Positions 54,704 to 61,493 of a stretch of DNA of 64,000 nucleotides are shown here, in pieces (positions within the stretch are counted from its first letter, which is position 1; every line of letters starts with the position of its first letter). This stretch comes from a virus. The notes beneath the pieces are model-generated. The model saw only the letters and a program-made list of their open reading frames with translations. It was not told the origin of the DNA and made no database searches. The DNA lies in the IMG/VR virus record IMGVR_UViG_3300021963_000057, positions 1-64,000 of that record. One strand, 5' to 3'. The position numbers and the translations under genes are program-made.

Positions 54704-55522
54704 ATGGAAATTTCAATTAAAAAAGAAGAACTTCAGAAGAAAAGCATTTTCGTTGCTACACCTATGTACGGCGGCATGAATCATGGACTTTATGCCAAGG
54801 CATGTCTTGATTTACAAGCACTCTGTATGCAATATGGTGTTACAGTGAAATTCTCATTTCTTTTCAATGAGTCTTTAATTACACGTGCTAGAAATTATCT
54901 TGTTGATGAATTCTTGCACCGTTCAGATTGCACACACATGTTGTTCATTGATGCTGATATTCACTTCAATCCACAAGATGTTATTGCCTTGTTGGCCTTA
55001 GACAAGGATGTTATTGGTGGTCCTTATCCTAAGAAAGCGATTAAGTGGTCGTCAGTTAAGAAAGCATTGGCTAAAAATCCAGATATGGAAGCAAGTGCTT
55101 TAGATAAAGTTACTGGTGATTATGTTTTCAATCCAGTAAGAGGCACAGATAAATTTAGTGTTGCCGATCCACTTGAAGTGTTGGAAATCGGTACCGGTTT
55201 TATGATGGTTAAACGTGAAGTTTTCCCTAAGTTTGCAGAAGCATTCCCACATCTACGTTACAAACCAGACCACGTTGGCCAAGCCAACTTTGATGGTTCA
55301 CGTTACATTCATGCGTTCTTTGATACGTTGATTGACACCAAAGATTCTCCAACAGGCGGTGGTTCAGACCGTTACTTGTCAGAAGATTACATGTTCTGTC
55401 AACTGTGGCGTAAGATTGGTGGTTCTATTTGGTTGTGTCCTTGGATGCGAGCAGACCACATTGGTACCTATCACTTTAAAGGTGATATGCCAGCAGTAGC
55501 AAATTACGTTGGAGAAATGTAA
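54704..55522 (+). CDS. Glycosyltransferase-like protein (GT-A type)
   Basis: 272 residues from the ATG at 54704 with GGAGAG upstream; the in-frame ATG at 54671 lies in the terminator loop and is rejected. SIFVATPMYGGMN opens the fold, a DAD motif (83-85, MLFIDADIHFNP) is the likely nucleotide-sugar/metal site, followed by VIGGPYPKKAIKW and IGTGFMMVKREVF, then SEDYMFCQLWRKIGG, all typical of family-2-like transferases in aquatic T4-like phages. Target (DNA, virion or host glycan) unknown. The stop overlaps gp1's ATG by one base. Confidence 0.82.
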   Translation: MEISIKKEELQKKSIFVATPMYGGMNHGLYAKACLDLQALCMQYGVTVKFSFLFNESLITRARNYLVDEFLHRSDCTHMLFIDADIHFNPQDVIALLALDKDVIGGPYPKKAIKWSSVKKALAKNPDMEASALDKVTGDYVFNPVRGTDKFSVADPLEVLEIGTGFMMVKREVFPKFAEAFPHLRYKPDHVGQANFDGSRYIHAFFDTLIDTKDSPTGGGSDRYLSEDYMFCQLWRKIGGSIWLCPWMRADHIGTYHFKGDMPAVANYVGEM

Positions 55523-56184
55523 TGATTGTTGGTTTACTTGGATTCATTGGTTCAGGTAAAGGCACTGCCGGTGACATTCTTAAAGACCTTGGCTTTACTC
55601 CTGTGAGTTTTGCCAAAGGTGTTAAAGATGTTGCCGCAGAAATGTTTGGTTGGCCACGACACCTATTAGAAGGTGATACTGAACAGTCCAGACAATGGCG
55701 TGAACAACCAGATAAATTCTGGTCAGAAGAATTTGGTCGTGAGTTTACACCAAGACTAGCACTACAATTAATGGGTACAGAAGTTGGTCGTGAAGTTTTT
55801 CACTCTGATTTTTGGATCATCAAATTGAAAAATTATATACAAAAAAATCCAAATCAAGATTATGTTATTACTGATGTACGTTTTCAAAATGAAATTGAAT
55901 TCGTTCATCAGAACAAAGGCATTCTCATAGAGATACAACGTGGTACTACACCACATTGGTATGAGATTGCATCCAAGGCCAATCGTGGTGACTGGAAAGC
56001 GGAAGAATTTATGTTGAAGCAATCTGGTGTACATGAATCTGAATGGCGTTGGATTGGTGGTTACGTTGACCATCACATTGACAACCAAGGTTCTTTGGAA
56101 GAATTAAAGAACAAATTGATTAAATGCTTGACAACCTCTTATGGTCCAGGTATAATGAGTGAATTGAAACAAGGAGTATCGTAA
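55522..56184 (+). CDS. 1: Deoxynucleoside monophosphate kinase, T4 gp1-like
   Basis: 220 residues. P-loop GFIGSGKGT (7-15), then FAKGVKDVAAEMFGW and SRQWREQPDKFWSEEFGREF. The conserved LQLMGTEVGREVFHSDFWII and YVITDVRFQNEIEFV match the kinase fold of T4 gp1, as does the end DHHIDNQGSLEELKNKL. It would phosphorylate dNMPs for phage DNA synthesis. It sits between the glycosyltransferase and clamp genes with single-base overlaps at both ends. Confidence 0.84.
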   Translation: MIVGLLGFIGSGKGTAGDILKDLGFTPVSFAKGVKDVAAEMFGWPRHLLEGDTEQSRQWREQPDKFWSEEFGREFTPRLALQLMGTEVGREVFHSDFWIIKLKNYIQKNPNQDYVITDVRFQNEIEFVHQNKGILIEIQRGTTPHWYEIASKANRGDWKAEEFMLKQSGVHESEWRWIGGYVDHHIDNQGSLEELKNKLIKCLTTSYGPGIMSELKQGVS

Positions 56185-56861
56185 TGAAATTATCTAATGA
56201 GACCTTAACGGTTCTTAAAAACTTTGCCAACATTAATCCTGGTATTGAGTTTAAGACTGGTAAGAAATTGACAACTATTTCCGCAACAAAGACTGTCTTG
56301 GCAAAGGCAGGCATCAAAGATGACTTTCCACAGGATTTCTGCATCTATGATTTGAACCAGTTTTTGTCCGTACAATCTCTGTACAAAGATGGTGAAATTG
56401 ATTTTGATGACAAACATGTTATCTTCAAAGTTGGTCGTAAGAAACTAAACTATCGCAAAACTGCAAAGAGCATGATTGTGACACCACCAGATAAAGAATT
56501 AACATTGCCTTCTGTTGATGTGTCATTCACATTGAAAGAAGAAGAACTTGCTTCTATCCTAAAGACTGCGAGCATCCTACAATCACCTAACATTGCCATC
56601 ATGTCTGATGGTGAAAAGATTTCTATCACAACCTGTGATGCAAAAGATAACTCTGCACATACCGATTCAACAGAAATTGCTGATGGTAACGGCAAGAAGT
56701 TTAAGGCTTTGTTTTTGACAGAGAACTTTAAAATGATTTCTGGTTCTTATGAAGTACAAATTTCATCTAAAGGTTTGTCATACTTCAAGAACACTAAAGA
56801 AGATATGGAATACTGGATCGCCATCGAAGCCAAAGAATCTGACTTGTCGTTCGGAGAATAA
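56184..56861 (+). CDS. 45: Sliding clamp, T4 gp45-like
   Basis: 225 residues (T4: 228). The start is on the gp1 stop with AAGGAG upstream. MKLSNETLTVLKNFANINPG and FKTGKKLTTISATKTVLAKA match the first clamp domain; later segments FYDLNQFLSV-like FCIYDLNQFLSVQSL and LSYFKNTKEDMEYWIAIEAK are typical. The trimer encircles DNA as the polymerase processivity factor and, in T4, is the mobile activator of gp55-dependent late transcription. Confidence 0.93.
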   Translation: MKLSNETLTVLKNFANINPGIEFKTGKKLTTISATKTVLAKAGIKDDFPQDFCIYDLNQFLSVQSLYKDGEIDFDDKHVIFKVGRKKLNYRKTAKSMIVTPPDKELTLPSVDVSFTLKEEELASILKTASILQSPNIAIMSDGEKISITTCDAKDNSAHTDSTEIADGNGKKFKALFLTENFKMISGSYEVQISSKGLSYFKNTKEDMEYWIAIEAKESDLSFGE

Positions 56862-56862
56862 T

Positions 56863-57138
56863 ATGACTAAAGTAAATACACTATTTGGTTCTTTTGATGA
56901 AGACCAACTGAAAAAACTTAAAGGTTATGTTGATGAAATGGTTCTACACATGAACCGAAATCAATCAAACAACGATGCAATGAAAGACATTGTAGATGTT
57001 GCCAATGAAGAATTAAAAGTGCCTAAGAAGATTATCAAGCGTATGGCAAAAACACAATTTAAAAACTCATTTCAAACTGAAGTGGCAGAATCAAAAGAAT
57101 TTGAAGCCTTGTTTGAAAGTATGAATGGAGTTAAATGA
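56863..57138 (+). CDS. DsbA-like double-stranded DNA-binding protein (tentative)
   Basis: 91 residues from the ATG at 56863 (GGAGAATA upstream, two bases after the gp45 stop). A longer reading from 56749 would lie inside gp45 and is rejected. Mainly helical: DEDQLKKLKGYVDEMVLHMN and IVDVANEELKVPKKIIKRMA, then KTQFKNSFQTEVAESKEFEA. Size and pattern (basic helix after an xxDELxV turn, acidic C terminus) resemble T4 DsbA, which binds DNA near late promoters. Evidence is modest; a hypothetical protein is the alternative. Confidence 0.55.
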   Translation: MTKVNTLFGSFDEDQLKKLKGYVDEMVLHMNRNQSNNDAMKDIVDVANEELKVPKKIIKRMAKTQFKNSFQTEVAESKEFEALFESMNGVK

Positions 57139-57335
57139 TGGGTGAAATACGCACATGGATTGATAAAGAACAGTACATTGCTGTACTTGAAAAAGAAATC
57201 AGTGTATTACAATCCAGATATGATCCAAGTCAAGAAGGCACTGGTCATTACAATACAGCAATTCATGTATTGCAAAATAGAGTCGCTGAACTTGAACTAG
57301 AAATGATTTGGCCATTTCCAGATGCAACAAATTGA
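57135..57335 (+). CDS. Small hypothetical protein with coiled-coil segment
   Basis: 66 residues, ATGA overlap with the upstream gene. It begins MMGEIRTWIDKEQYIAVLEK and has two short helices (YIAVLEKEISVLQSRY; AIHVLQNRVAELELEMIW) with heptad-like hydrophobics, ending FPDATN. No motif is recognised. The 14-base overlap with the next gene supports a compact operon. Function unknown. Confidence 0.55.
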   Translation: MMGEIRTWIDKEQYIAVLEKEISVLQSRYDPSQEGTGHYNTAIHVLQNRVAELELEMIWPFPDATN

Positions 57336-57672
57336 AATACCATTCTTCTATCCACTAACGGAACAAACTTCGTTGGAGTTAGATTTTACTCCAAGTGAAC
57401 AATGGATTGCAGAGTGGCGAAACAAACAATGGAGTCCTGTCACCAGTGGCAGTTACTTAATTAGTAATGGTGGTGTTGGTATTGGAACAATCGCAGCATC
57501 ATGGTCACAACCAACAACCGAGTTTGTTATAAGACCTAGTGAAAAGAATGTTGGTAAGTGGGAAATCACAAGCGGAATGTTTGTGTATAGACCCACTAAG
57601 CCAAATACAGTCGTAAGATTTTTTGCCAAGTTACTGCTTGGCTTTAAATGGCACGATGAAATTCAATCGTAA
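57322..57672 (+). CDS. Hypothetical protein
   Basis: 116 residues. The first half is Trp/Glu-rich (PSEQWIAEWRNKQWSPVTSG); the second half is strand-rich, ending with a basic helix (VVRFFAKLLLGFKWHDEIQS). The start lies inside the upstream gene in another frame and has no clear SD, so coupling is likely. It is the last gene before a perfect palindrome with a T run (57690). No family is recognised. Confidence 0.5.
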   Translation: MQQIEIPFFYPLTEQTSLELDFTPSEQWIAEWRNKQWSPVTSGSYLISNGGVGIGTIAASWSQPTTEFVIRPSEKNVGKWEITSGMFVYRPTKPNTVVRFFAKLLLGFKWHDEIQS

Positions 57673-57689
57673 AAAATTGGATATAGTAT

Positions 57690-57716
57690 TGAAACAATAA
57701 TTATTGTTTCATTTTT
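57690..57716 (+). terminator. Perfect AT-rich palindrome with T run (terminator or operator)
   Basis: TGAAACAATAA / TTATTGTTTCA is an uninterrupted 22-base palindrome followed by five T residues. As RNA it gives a stem of up to 11 pairs with terminator form; as DNA it could be a dimeric operator. It separates the gp45 group from the ParB-like gene. Confidence 0.65.
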
Positions 57717-57779
57717 AATTAGAGTTCGTGTCTTGTTAAGGTTTTCTTACAGCACCTACTTATTTTATAAGGAAAAATC

Positions 57780-58793
57780 ATGTTCGATACAAAAACTATC
57801 GACCCTAATAAGGTCACGTTTACACAAATCAAATCTCCAGGCATACGATTCAAAGACCGTGTCCGCATTAAATTCTCGGAGATAAATTCCCCTGCTTTTA
57901 AAACTGGTAATCCTGTTAGGATGAAAGGTAAAAACGTTTCTCATATTCAACGATTGGAAATTTCATTTGCTCAAGGTATTGATTACACCCAAATGCCTCC
58001 TTCGGTGATTGAAAAATCCAATAATGACGGTGGAATTATCACAAAGTATGAATTAATTACAGGCAACCATAGTTTCGAAGCCATGAAAAATATTGGTTTC
58101 GATGAATGGGTGTTTGATATCTATGAATTAATTCCAAATTCTGGATATGGATATGAAGATGCTATTCGTACATTCCAATTAAAAGAAAACAATGAATCTC
58201 CAAAGTTAGGTTCTTGCGAGGAAGATGTTGTAAATATTATTTGTCGATTGATAGACCATGCTTCAAAATTGGTTGAAGCAAAAGAGGATAGTATTAAATC
58301 TTATGTTGATTCTGTTTGCACATACATGCACTGGCAAACAAGATCCAAAATTGTGAGAGATACGATTCGTAAACTATCAAAGAGTGGTAAAAACCCATAC
58401 AGAGATTATATCACTTATACTGCAAGTGATGTGGGTGAATTTTTGCAAAAAAATACAGACCTTGTTGCTTTTGGTGAATTTGATATGACTCGACAAAAAA
58501 CTGGTTGGTCAATTTTAGAGGGATATGAATATGAAATTTTGATGAATGCTATTAAAAAATATCATTCTGAAAAACGTGAATCCTACTTCACACTACATAC
58601 AGGAAGTTTAACGGACAAACTATCAACTGCCAAAGAGAAACGTCAGAAGATGGTTAACAATCTAAGCAACCTCGAAAACTCTTTGTTGAGTGTTTTTGAA
58701 TATTATCAATTAAATGGAAAATTTCCATGGCATACTATGGGTGCTTTGCCACAAGATGTCCGTGGTGGTGAACAAGATTATATCTATTTCTAA
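57780..58793 (+). CDS. ParB-like nuclease-domain protein
   Basis: 337 residues, AAGGAAAAATC site. ISFAQGIDYTQMPPSVIEK followed by LITGNHSFEAMKNIGFDEW has the ParB/Srx order (target strand, then GxHRxEAxxxxG), here with a GNH box. The C-terminal two thirds are helical (VVNIICRLIDHASKLVEAKE; SKIVRDTIRKLSKSGKNPYR) and could bind DNA. It stands alone, bounded by a palindrome upstream and a hairpin downstream, between gp45 and gp44, which are adjacent in T4. An acquired nuclease, regulator or homing-type element is possible; activity unproven. Confidence 0.6.
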   Translation: MFDTKTIDPNKVTFTQIKSPGIRFKDRVRIKFSEINSPAFKTGNPVRMKGKNVSHIQRLEISFAQGIDYTQMPPSVIEKSNNDGGIITKYELITGNHSFEAMKNIGFDEWVFDIYELIPNSGYGYEDAIRTFQLKENNESPKLGSCEEDVVNIICRLIDHASKLVEAKEDSIKSYVDSVCTYMHWQTRSKIVRDTIRKLSKSGKNPYRDYITYTASDVGEFLQKNTDLVAFGEFDMTRQKTGWSILEGYEYEILMNAIKKYHSEKRESYFTLHTGSLTDKLSTAKEKRQKMVNNLSNLENSLLSVFEYYQLNGKFPWHTMGALPQDVRGGEQDYIYF

Positions 58794-58798
58794 GTGAC

Positions 58799-58827
58799 TT
58801 GACATGGCCTTCGGGCCATGTTATAAT
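58799..58827 (+). promoter_or_regulatory. Consensus early promoter whose spacer is a perfect hairpin
   Basis: TTGACA 58799-58804, 17-base spacer, TATAAT 58822-58827. The stem ACATGGCC / GGCCATGT with a TTCG loop (58802-58821) covers the last three bases of the -35 and the entire spacer. It drives gp44/gp62/regA. Confidence 0.85.
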
Positions 58828-58834
58828 TTTATTT
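58802..58834 (+). terminator. UUCG hairpin with imperfect T tract after ParB-like gene
   Basis: Perfect eight-pair stem with TTCG tetraloop (58802-58821), followed by TATAATTTTATTTT. The T tract is interrupted, so termination may be partial. The same bases form the promoter for gp44. Confidence 0.6.
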
Positions 58835-58853
58835 TATATTATGGAGAATTTGA

Positions 58854-59786
58854 ATGTCGCACATTTTATGGGTCGAAAAGTATCGTCCTAAAACTATTGA
58901 AGATTGTATTCTTCCTGATGGTATCAAAGCAACATTTCAGGAGTATGTAAACCGCAAAGAGATTCCTAACCTCTTGTTGTCTGGTTCTGCTGGTGTTGGT
59001 AAAACTACAATTGCAAAAGCACTTTGTGAAGAAGTCGGTTGCGATTACATTATGATTAACGGTTCAGACGAATCGGGTATTGATGTTCTACGGAACAAAA
59101 TCAAGAACTATGCATCATCTATGTCCCTGTCAGGCGGCCGCAAGGTCGTTATCATTGACGAAGCGGACTATCTAAATCCAAATTCAACTCAACCTGCCAT
59201 GCGTGGTGCGATTGAGGAGTTTGCATCTAACTGTTCTTTCATCTTCACATGTAACTTTAAAAACAGAATCATTGACCCAATTCATTCTCGTTGTACCGTT
59301 GTTGATTTTAAAATCAATGGCAGTAAACAAAAGATGGCAGCTGCCTTCTTCAAACGTGTTGAGTGGATTCTTGAACAAGAAGGAGTTACTTATGATAAGC
59401 AAGTGGTTGCTGCCGTTATCACGAAACATTTTCCTGATAATCGCCGTGTTCTCAACGAGCTTCAGCGTTATAGTGTTAGCGGCACAATTGACAAAGGTAT
59501 TCTTGCATCAGTTTCCGATGTGCAGCTAAATGAGTTGGTGACTTCACTTATGAACAAAGACTTTGCTTCTTGTCGTAAATGGGTCACAAACAACCTTGAT
59601 AATGATATCACCAGAATCTTTAGAAATATCTATGATGGTTTGTATGAGAAGTTGAAACCAAATTCTGTGCCACAAATGGTACTAATCTTGGCAAAGTATC
59701 AATATCAATCAGCCTTTGTTGCAGACCATGAAATCAATTTGATTGCCTGTCTGACAGAAATTATGGTCGAATGTGAATTCAAATGA
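58854..59786 (+). CDS. 44: Clamp loader large subunit, T4 gp44-like
   Basis: 310 residues (T4: 319), TGGAGAA site. AAA+ motifs: RPKTIEDCILP box, Walker A GSAGVGKT (44-51), Walker B VVIIDEADYL (98-107), sensor 1 FIFTCNFKNRI and SRC arginine-finger motif (145-147), sensor 2 region DNRRVLNELQRYS. The gp44 tetramer with gp62 opens the gp45 clamp and loads it on primed DNA. Four-base overlap with gp62. Confidence 0.95.
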   Translation: MSHILWVEKYRPKTIEDCILPDGIKATFQEYVNRKEIPNLLLSGSAGVGKTTIAKALCEEVGCDYIMINGSDESGIDVLRNKIKNYASSMSLSGGRKVVIIDEADYLNPNSTQPAMRGAIEEFASNCSFIFTCNFKNRIIDPIHSRCTVVDFKINGSKQKMAAAFFKRVEWILEQEGVTYDKQVVAAVITKHFPDNRRVLNELQRYSVSGTIDKGILASVSDVQLNELVTSLMNKDFASCRKWVTNNLDNDITRIFRNIYDGLYEKLKPNSVPQMVLILAKYQYQSAFVADHEINLIACLTEIMVECEFK

Positions 59787-60172
59787 GTCCGTTCGATTAT
59801 GCCGATTACATCCTGAGAAAGAAGGTGCCGGATGGTGAATTGGACTTCAAAGATTATGCACCTTTTCTAATCAATAGGTCTTTGTCCAACCATTTAGATT
59901 GTGTCTTGTACGCCAACGACATGAACCTCTGGCCAGGAATCGACAAGGACATGCAATACCAGTATCTTCTAAATAGTATCAGGCCTATGAAACGTAAGTT
60001 CGTTCCATGGCAAAAGGCCGATTCTGAGAAGGATATTGAGTGCGTGAAAACCTATTTTGGGTATTCAAACTCCAAGGCTAAAGAAGCCCTACGTATCCTC
60101 ACCGATGAACAAATCGCTGATATAAAAACAAAAATAGATACAGGCGGAGTGAAGAATAATGATAGAAATTAA
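59783..60172 (+). CDS. 62: Clamp loader small subunit, T4 gp62-like
   Basis: 129 residues, overlapping gp44 (ATGA) and regA by 14 bases. It begins MSPFDYADYILRKKVPDGEL, then DFKDYAPFLINRSLSNHLDC, VLYANDMNLWPGIDKDMQYQ, YLLNSIRPMKRKFVPW. The segment 'PFLINRSLS..D....AN.MN' is typical of gp62 in T4-like phages. Much shorter than T4 gp62 (187) but similar to aquatic relatives. Invariant 44-62-regA order supports the call. Confidence 0.9.
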   Translation: MSPFDYADYILRKKVPDGELDFKDYAPFLINRSLSNHLDCVLYANDMNLWPGIDKDMQYQYLLNSIRPMKRKFVPWQKADSEKDIECVKTYFGYSNSKAKEALRILTDEQIADIKTKIDTGGVKNNDRN

Positions 60173-60566
60173 AGACTTAGTTGAAGTGACGTTGGATGAC
60201 AAAGATGATTTTTTAAAGGTACGTGAGACACTGACCCGTATTGGTGTTGCCTCTAAGAAAGACCAGACACTGTACCAATCTTGCCACATTCTCCACAAGC
60301 GTGGACAATACTATGTGGTACATTTCAAAGAACTATTTGCCTTAGATGGCAAACCAACCGACATTACCGAAAACGACCTATCACGTAGGAATGCCATTGC
60401 AAACCTATTGGAAGATTGGGGTTTGGTAAAGATTGTCAACAAAAAACAAACCGAGGTGCCACCACCTATCTTCTTGTCACAGATTAAAATATTGTCACAC
60501 AAAGAAAAGAATGACTGGCAACTTACACCAAAGTATAATATTGGTAAAAAACCGAACGGTTCTTGA
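60159..60566 (+). CDS. regA: Translational repressor RegA
   Basis: 135 residues (T4: 122). DFLKVRETLTRIGVASKKDQ, TLYQSCHILHKRGQYYVVHF and KELFALDGKPTDITENDLSR are almost superimposable on T4 RegA. It binds AU-rich sites over the start codons of early mRNAs, represses their translation and can repress itself. The C terminus (YNIGKKPNGS) is slightly extended. The last codons overlap the TTGACA of the next promoter (60563). Confidence 0.95.
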   Translation: MIEIKDLVEVTLDDKDDFLKVRETLTRIGVASKKDQTLYQSCHILHKRGQYYVVHFKELFALDGKPTDITENDLSRRNAIANLLEDWGLVKIVNKKQTEVPPPIFLSQIKILSHKEKNDWQLTPKYNIGKKPNGS

Positions 60567-60591
60567 CAACTAGTATAAATACTGATATAAT
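60563..60591 (+). promoter_or_regulatory. Consensus early promoter of the hsp20 leader
   Basis: TTGACA 60563-60568 (over the regA stop), 17-base spacer, TATAAT 60586-60591; predicted start near 60598. The spacer contains a perfect late box. Confidence 0.87.
60574..60581 (+). promoter_or_regulatory. Late promoter TATAAATA nested in early promoter spacer
   Basis: Exact T4 late box between the -35 and -10 of the early promoter. The predicted late start (~60587) would fall in the early -10 box. Confidence 0.7.
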
Positions 60592-60593
60592 AG

Positions 60594-60719
60594 TCCCATT
60601 CGGGATGGGAAAAAAGGTGCTCCACCTACCTTAGGAGCGTACTAAAACGGGCAAACGTATTGTCACTGGAGAACGTAACCAGTACCTCAACCGATACGCC
60701 TTCGGGGTATCAATTTTTT
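60594..60719 (+). ncRNA. Structured leader / candidate small RNA upstream of hsp20
   Basis: About 125 noncoding bases with four possible hairpins. They are TCCCAT-TCGGG-ATGGGA (60594-60610); GCTCC/GGAGC around a loop ACCTACCTTA (~60620-60638); ACTGG/CCAGT (~60665-60682); and GATACGCC-TTCG-GGGTATC with one bulged G (60693-60711), followed by AATTTTTT. The last has terminator form, so the transcript may end there as a small RNA or read through into hsp20. No ORF or known RNA family is recognised. The ribosome site of hsp20 lies downstream of all hairpins. Confidence 0.55.
60693..60719 (+). terminator. Terminator-like hairpin before hsp20 (attenuator?)
   Basis: GATACGCC / GGGTATC stem (one bulge) with TTCG loop and six T residues, 24 bases upstream of the hsp20 ATG. 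Confidence 0.6.
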
Positions 60720-60742
60720 AATCTCGCTTTTAGGAGAAACAC

Positions 60743-61198
60743 ATGACAAATCTTATGAAAGATTTTTTCACGGCCGACAAAATGTTCAGCCAAATTCAAC
60801 CATTCAGTGTAGGATTCAACGACACGTTGGAACTTATGCGTGAAGCAGCAGCGGCCGCTGCATCTAAAGCCGTAGCATATCCTCCATACAACATCAAACA
60901 GGTAAAAGAAAACAAGTACGTCATTGAAATGGCAGTTGCTGGTTTTGCTAAGTCCGATATTGAGATGACTTTGGAAGGAAATAAACTTGTAATTAAAGCT
61001 GCATCTAAAGAAGATGATTCTGAGGAATATCTATACAAAGGTATTGCCAACCGTGCATTTGAACGCACCTTTACTCTCGCAGATAAAGTAGAAATCAAAG
61101 ATGCAGAAATGATGAATGGCATGCTTAAAATTTGGTTAGAAAACATGGTCAAAGTTCAAGATGCCGTTAAGAAAATTACTATTAAGGACAGCGAATGA
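60743..61198 (+). CDS. hsp20: Small heat-shock protein, Hsp20/IbpA-like
   Basis: 151 residues, TTAGGAG site. Residues ~45-140 form an alpha-crystallin domain: YPPYNIKQVKENKYVIEMAV, AGFAKSDIEMTLEGNKLVIK, YKGIANRAFERTFTLADKVE and NGMLKIWLENMVK (the I/L-x-I/L-type tail is weak). It resembles IbpA-type chaperones and is a frequent gene of T4-like cyanophages. It would hold unfolded proteins, perhaps during capsid assembly. The early promoter, nested late promoter and structured leader suggest expression throughout infection. Confidence 0.93.
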   Translation: MTNLMKDFFTADKMFSQIQPFSVGFNDTLELMREAAAAAASKAVAYPPYNIKQVKENKYVIEMAVAGFAKSDIEMTLEGNKLVIKAASKEDDSEEYLYKGIANRAFERTFTLADKVEIKDAEMMNGMLKIWLENMVKVQDAVKKITIKDSE

Positions 61199-61260
61199 AT
61201 TGGTGGCCTGTCTCCGATGAGGAGTGGGAACAACTGAATTATCCAGAAAAGTTCCGGTAA
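61195..61260 (+). CDS. 21-residue ORF coupled to hsp20 (tentative)
   Basis: The ATG overlaps the hsp20 stop (ATGA) and the ORF ends five bases before a strong terminator. The peptide MNWWPVSDEEWEQLNYPEKF plus R is Trp- and acid-rich. Coupled position and clean end before the terminator make translation plausible, but such a short ORF could be chance. No function assigned. Confidence 0.35.
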   Translation: MNWWPVSDEEWEQLNYPEKFR

Positions 61261-61264
61261 TAGT

Positions 61265-61293
61265 AAAGAGGTTGCTTGACAACCTCTTTTTTT
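61265..61293 (+). terminator. Intrinsic terminator after hsp20 operon
   Basis: Perfect ten-pair stem AAAGAGGTTG / CAACCTCTTT, loop CTTGA, running into seven T residues. Its loop and 3' arm form the -35 of the next promoter. Confidence 0.93.
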
Positions 61294-61304
61294 ACCTGTA
61301 TAAT
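61276..61304 (+). promoter_or_regulatory. Consensus early promoter overlapping a terminator
   Basis: TTGACA 61276-61281 (terminator loop and 3' arm), 17-base spacer, TATAAT 61299-61304. The predicted start (~61311) coincides with the ATG of the next gene. Confidence 0.88.
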
Positions 61305-61310
61305 ATCACT

Positions 61311-61493
61311 ATGAAAACTGAAAAACAATACATCAAAAAAGTTCGTGTTAAAACCACGTTGGAGAATTACTACGTGTGTTCACCAGAGACTAAAGAGATT
61401 GATGGTGTTCAATTCGTTTACGTAATTAAGAACATTGGTATTAGGGAAACACCTAAACTAATGAGGAAAGAATCATTAGAATACGTCAAATAA
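61311..61493 (+). CDS. Small basic protein, probably from a leaderless mRNA
   Basis: 60 residues from the ATG at 61311. Readings starting further upstream (61224) would run through the terminator and promoter. There is no SD: the -10 box ends six bases before ATG, so the ATG is at the transcript start. MKTEKQYIKKVRVKTTLENY, then YVCSPETKEIDGVQFVYVIK and RKESLEYVK suggest a small beta-rich protein. No family recognised. It is directly followed (base 61494) by a tRNA gene, so mRNA and tRNA may share one transcript. Confidence 0.65.
   Translation: MKTEKQYIKKVRVKTTLENYYVCSPETKEIDGVQFVYVIKNIGIRETPKLMRKESLEYVK

Noticed and set aside
61224-61310. Upstream start for the 60-residue gene
   Set aside because: It would read through a strong terminator and promoter.
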